From Nitrospinaceae bacterium (GTDB lineage Bacteria > Nitrospinota > Nitrospinia > Nitrospinales > VA-1): a DNA stretch of 7,296 bases. Below are positions 5,700 to 7,296 of the stretch, one piece after another. How positions within the stretch are numbered: position 1 is the first letter of the stretch; each line of letters begins with the position of its first letter. Made by a program: the position numbers and the translations under genes. The stretch is taken from positions 1 through 7,296 of the forward strand of contig JAESTE010000144.1 of NCBI GenBank assembly GCA_016763735.1, given 5' to 3'. The notes under the pieces were generated by a model, which did not search any database, was not told the origin of the DNA, and was given only the letters and a program-made list of their open reading frames with translations.

Positions 5700-6761
5700 A
5701 TGGACACCTACCGTCAACTGGCTGCACAGCTGACGTCGCCGGCTCCCTTTGCCAGCCCGTCGTTCAAGCCTGTTCGGGCACGCAACTCCCGTCCCAAGGG
5801 CGGGCGGGCGCGTCGAGTAAGGCAGTCACGTCGTCCCCCTTCGGCGTCTGGATCGGTGTCGTCTGGCAAGTCTCGGCCCCGTCATCGTCCTCGACAGCGT
5901 AGTGTTCGTACCCTGACCCATCCACCTCCTGTGTCCCCTGAGTCTGCACCCGAACCCATGCCGGTCTTGGAAGACGAGCCGGTCGCCGACGCCTCTGACG
6001 ATTACATGTCTGACCTGGAACGTGACCTGTTGCGTGAGGCCGACGACGCCAAGGACATGGTTGCAGACGACGACAACCCCGACCCAGTGGCCATGAACAG
6101 AGCAGACGACCCTCCTCCTCTGGGTCCACCCCCCAACATGGGGCTCAGGCATGCACCACAAGGAGACGGGCCGGTACTGGCGGTAGGGGAGCCGGCCATG
6201 GGAGACGAAGACGGGCGGGTGTACACATACTTGAAGTTTGACGGCATGGACGTGTCAGAGAACGGTCCCGCAGAGGAGAAGTCAGACCAGCCTAACTGGT
6301 GTTTCCAGTGCCACGTGCGCGGCAGTCACGAGCAGTTTGTGGGCAACACGTTCCTGCACGACCTGGAGTCTATTCGCCGTGAGAACTACGGGTTGGTGTC
6401 CATGGACGCGCTGACCAGCATGATGCAAGACTTTTACAACGAGAACTTGCGTCCGTTTATTGAGCCCGAGAGTGACCGACGGCCCTGGTCCAGGCGGGTG
6501 ATTGCCCAGCACATTGAAGAACACGCACCAGACAGTTACACGGATTGTATGCGCAGCATGCGGATCATGCGCGGAGTGTTACGGGTACTGGGGGGCAGGC
6601 TGTGTATGTCTAACGTGGCCGACGCCAGCGACCAAGTCCTCAACACGGGGCACACCAAGCTGTACATGTCCATGTTGGTGGCCATGGGCAAACTCACGTC
6701 GCAGGCCGACCGGTTGCAGACCTCTTCGGCACTGGCCGGTCAGGGGGGGCAAGGGTACTAG
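5700..6761 (+). CDS. Hypothetical protein, 353 aa: basic arm, acidic linker, CxxCH domain
   Basis: The ATG at 5700 is preferred because it follows TATAAAG by 42 bases; upstream codons in this frame overlap the previous gene in another frame. Three zones are clear. Residues 23-70 are strongly basic (18 Lys/Arg in 48, Ser/Pro/Arg-rich), fit for nucleic-acid binding or nuclear import. Residues about 81-171 are acidic and Pro-rich, with SDLERDLLRE (104-113) and DDDN (123-126), and probably disordered. Residues about 196-353 form a globular, mostly helical domain starting WCFQCH (200-205), with H210 and a following segment RRENYGLVSMDALTSMM (226-242); C201, C204, H205 and H210 could bind zinc. No membrane segment is seen. 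The architecture would suit a virion core, scaffold-like or regulatory protein, but I cannot assign a family. A run of seven G near the end (6743-6749) is an indel-prone site. Confidence 0.82.
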   Translation: MDTYRQLAAQLTSPAPFASPSFKPVRARNSRPKGGRARRVRQSRRPPSASGSVSSGKSRPRHRPRQRSVRTLTHPPPVSPESAPEPMPVLEDEPVADASDDYMSDLERDLLREADDAKDMVADDDNPDPVAMNRADDPPPLGPPPNMGLRHAPQGDGPVLAVGEPAMGDEDGRVYTYLKFDGMDVSENGPAEEKSDQPNWCFQCHVRGSHEQFVGNTFLHDLESIRRENYGLVSMDALTSMMQDFYNENLRPFIEPESDRRPWSRRVIAQHIEEHAPDSYTDCMRSMRIMRGVLRVLGGRLCMSNVADASDQVLNTGHTKLYMSMLVAMGKLTSQADRLQTSSALAGQGGQGY

Positions 6762-7296
6762 ATCATGTGGCGTGCACACAACCCGCTCCGGGCTTTGGAG
6801 AAGACGCCGCCCGTCAAGGTGGACAGCGAGGCAGGGTCGAAGTGTGCCCCGTTGGCCTCCACTGAACACCCTGTGCACGTGTCGGGACAGCCTGATAGAT
6901 CGTGTGCGAATACACCCACTGCTTCTGCACCGTCTCCCACTGCGTGTGCCACCCCCCTCAACGCAGGGAAGTCCACAAAGTGACAGCCGGTAGTGGCGCC
7001 TTCGGTAGTGCTGTCCGGGTCCTTCTTGAGCGGTTCCGTCACCACAAACACACCGCTGTCGGTCTGCGGAGAGCTGTAGACCGTGACCCGTGTGGTCTTC
7101 ATCCTGGAGACGTCCACCAGGCGCCAGATGCTGGTGGCAATGGTTAGCCCTACGGCGGCCACCCGTTCCCGGTACATGCCCGACCCGGTGTTGTCGATGA
7201 AGTCGCGCAGCGTCAGCCCAGTCAGCAGCAAGGTGACGGCGAAGAAGGCCATGGCCGCGGCCCGGTACGCCGCCACCTCCAGTGACACCAGCCTCA
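6758..7296 (-). CDS. Membrane-anchored Cys/His-rich hypothetical protein, 5' end beyond window
   Basis: The frame stays open to the right edge of the window, so the true start may lie outside. The last complete codons read in are AGG CTG GTG, preceded by an incomplete codon ending in TG. Inside, GTG 7288 and ATG 7252 (GCCATGG context) are possible starts; the latter gives 164 residues. Counting from 7288, a hydrophobic membrane helix lies at about 10-27, and a second moderately hydrophobic stretch at 43-55. The C-terminal half is rich in Cys and His: C102, H103, H115, H129, then C134, C138, C141 (CPDTCTGC), H149 and C171, which may bind metal or form disulfides. I do not recognise the family. 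It ends tail to tail with the forward 353-residue gene, sharing four bases. It could be a small envelope or membrane protein of the virus (inference). Confidence 0.65.
   Translation of the reverse strand, partial: RLVSLEVAAYRAAAMAFFAVTLLLTGLTLRDFIDNTGSGMYRERVAAVGLTIATSIWRLVDVSRMKTTRVTVYSSPQTDSGVFVVTEPLKKDPDSTTEGATTGCHFVDFPALRGVAHAVGDGAEAVGVFAHDLSGCPDTCTGCSVEANGAHFDPASLSTLTGGVFSKARSGLCARHMI

Noticed and set aside
1380..6761. The genes at 1380 and 5700 both encode exactly 353 residues
   Set aside because: No shared motifs or composition; one is beta-rich and the other charged and helical, so the equal length looks like coincidence rather than duplication.
1..7296. CRISPR arrays, tRNA or rRNA genes, insertion-sequence ends
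   Set aside because: No spaced direct repeats, cloverleaf-like segments, rRNA-like stretches or transposase-like proteins were seen.

Overview
The window looks like part of a compact, GC-rich, intron-poor eukaryotic double-stranded DNA virus genome, or an intact endogenous copy of one. Reasons: about six genes lie almost end to end on both strands, no gene start has a bacterial ribosome-binding site, and most starts instead follow a TATA-like element 42-55 bases upstream. An AATAAA overlaps one stop codon, several starts have a purine or GC Kozak-like context, one product looks like a surface glycoprotein, and two products carry basic, nuclear-localisation-like segments. I cannot assign a named virus; family names below are comparisons, not identifications.

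Layout. 1-89 is an AT-richer leader. 90-773 (+) encodes a type I membrane glycoprotein candidate. Its cytoplasmic-tail codons overlap, in another frame, the next gene at 619-1314 (+), a 231-residue protein of unknown function that ends at AATAAA. After a 65-base promoter gap with TATATAT, 1380-2441 (+) encodes a 353-residue beta-rich protein that I suggest may be a capsid shell or cement protein. It converges on 2498-4039 (-), which encodes a 513-residue protein with the layout of a tailed-phage-type portal and an SV40-like basic tail. A 93-base divergent promoter, centred on the palindrome TGTATACA, separates it from 4133-5662 (+), a 509-residue protein of unknown function. A TATAAAG overlapping that gene's stop precedes 5700-6761 (+), a 353-residue protein with a basic arm, an acidic linker and a CxxCH globular domain. 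This gene meets 6758-7296 (-), a membrane-anchored Cys/His-rich protein, tail to tail, sharing the bases CTAG as both stop codons. The last gene runs to the window edge.

How the genes might work together (inference): portal, shell candidate and unknown neighbours form a virion-morphogenesis module, and the glycoprotein and the second membrane protein suggest a membrane or envelope component. The main point of interest is a phage-like portal with a nuclear-localisation-like tail in what reads as a eukaryotic virus. Among eukaryotic viruses, HK97-lineage portals are established for Herpesvirales and Mirusviricota, and this portal is shorter and more phage-like than a typical herpesvirus portal.
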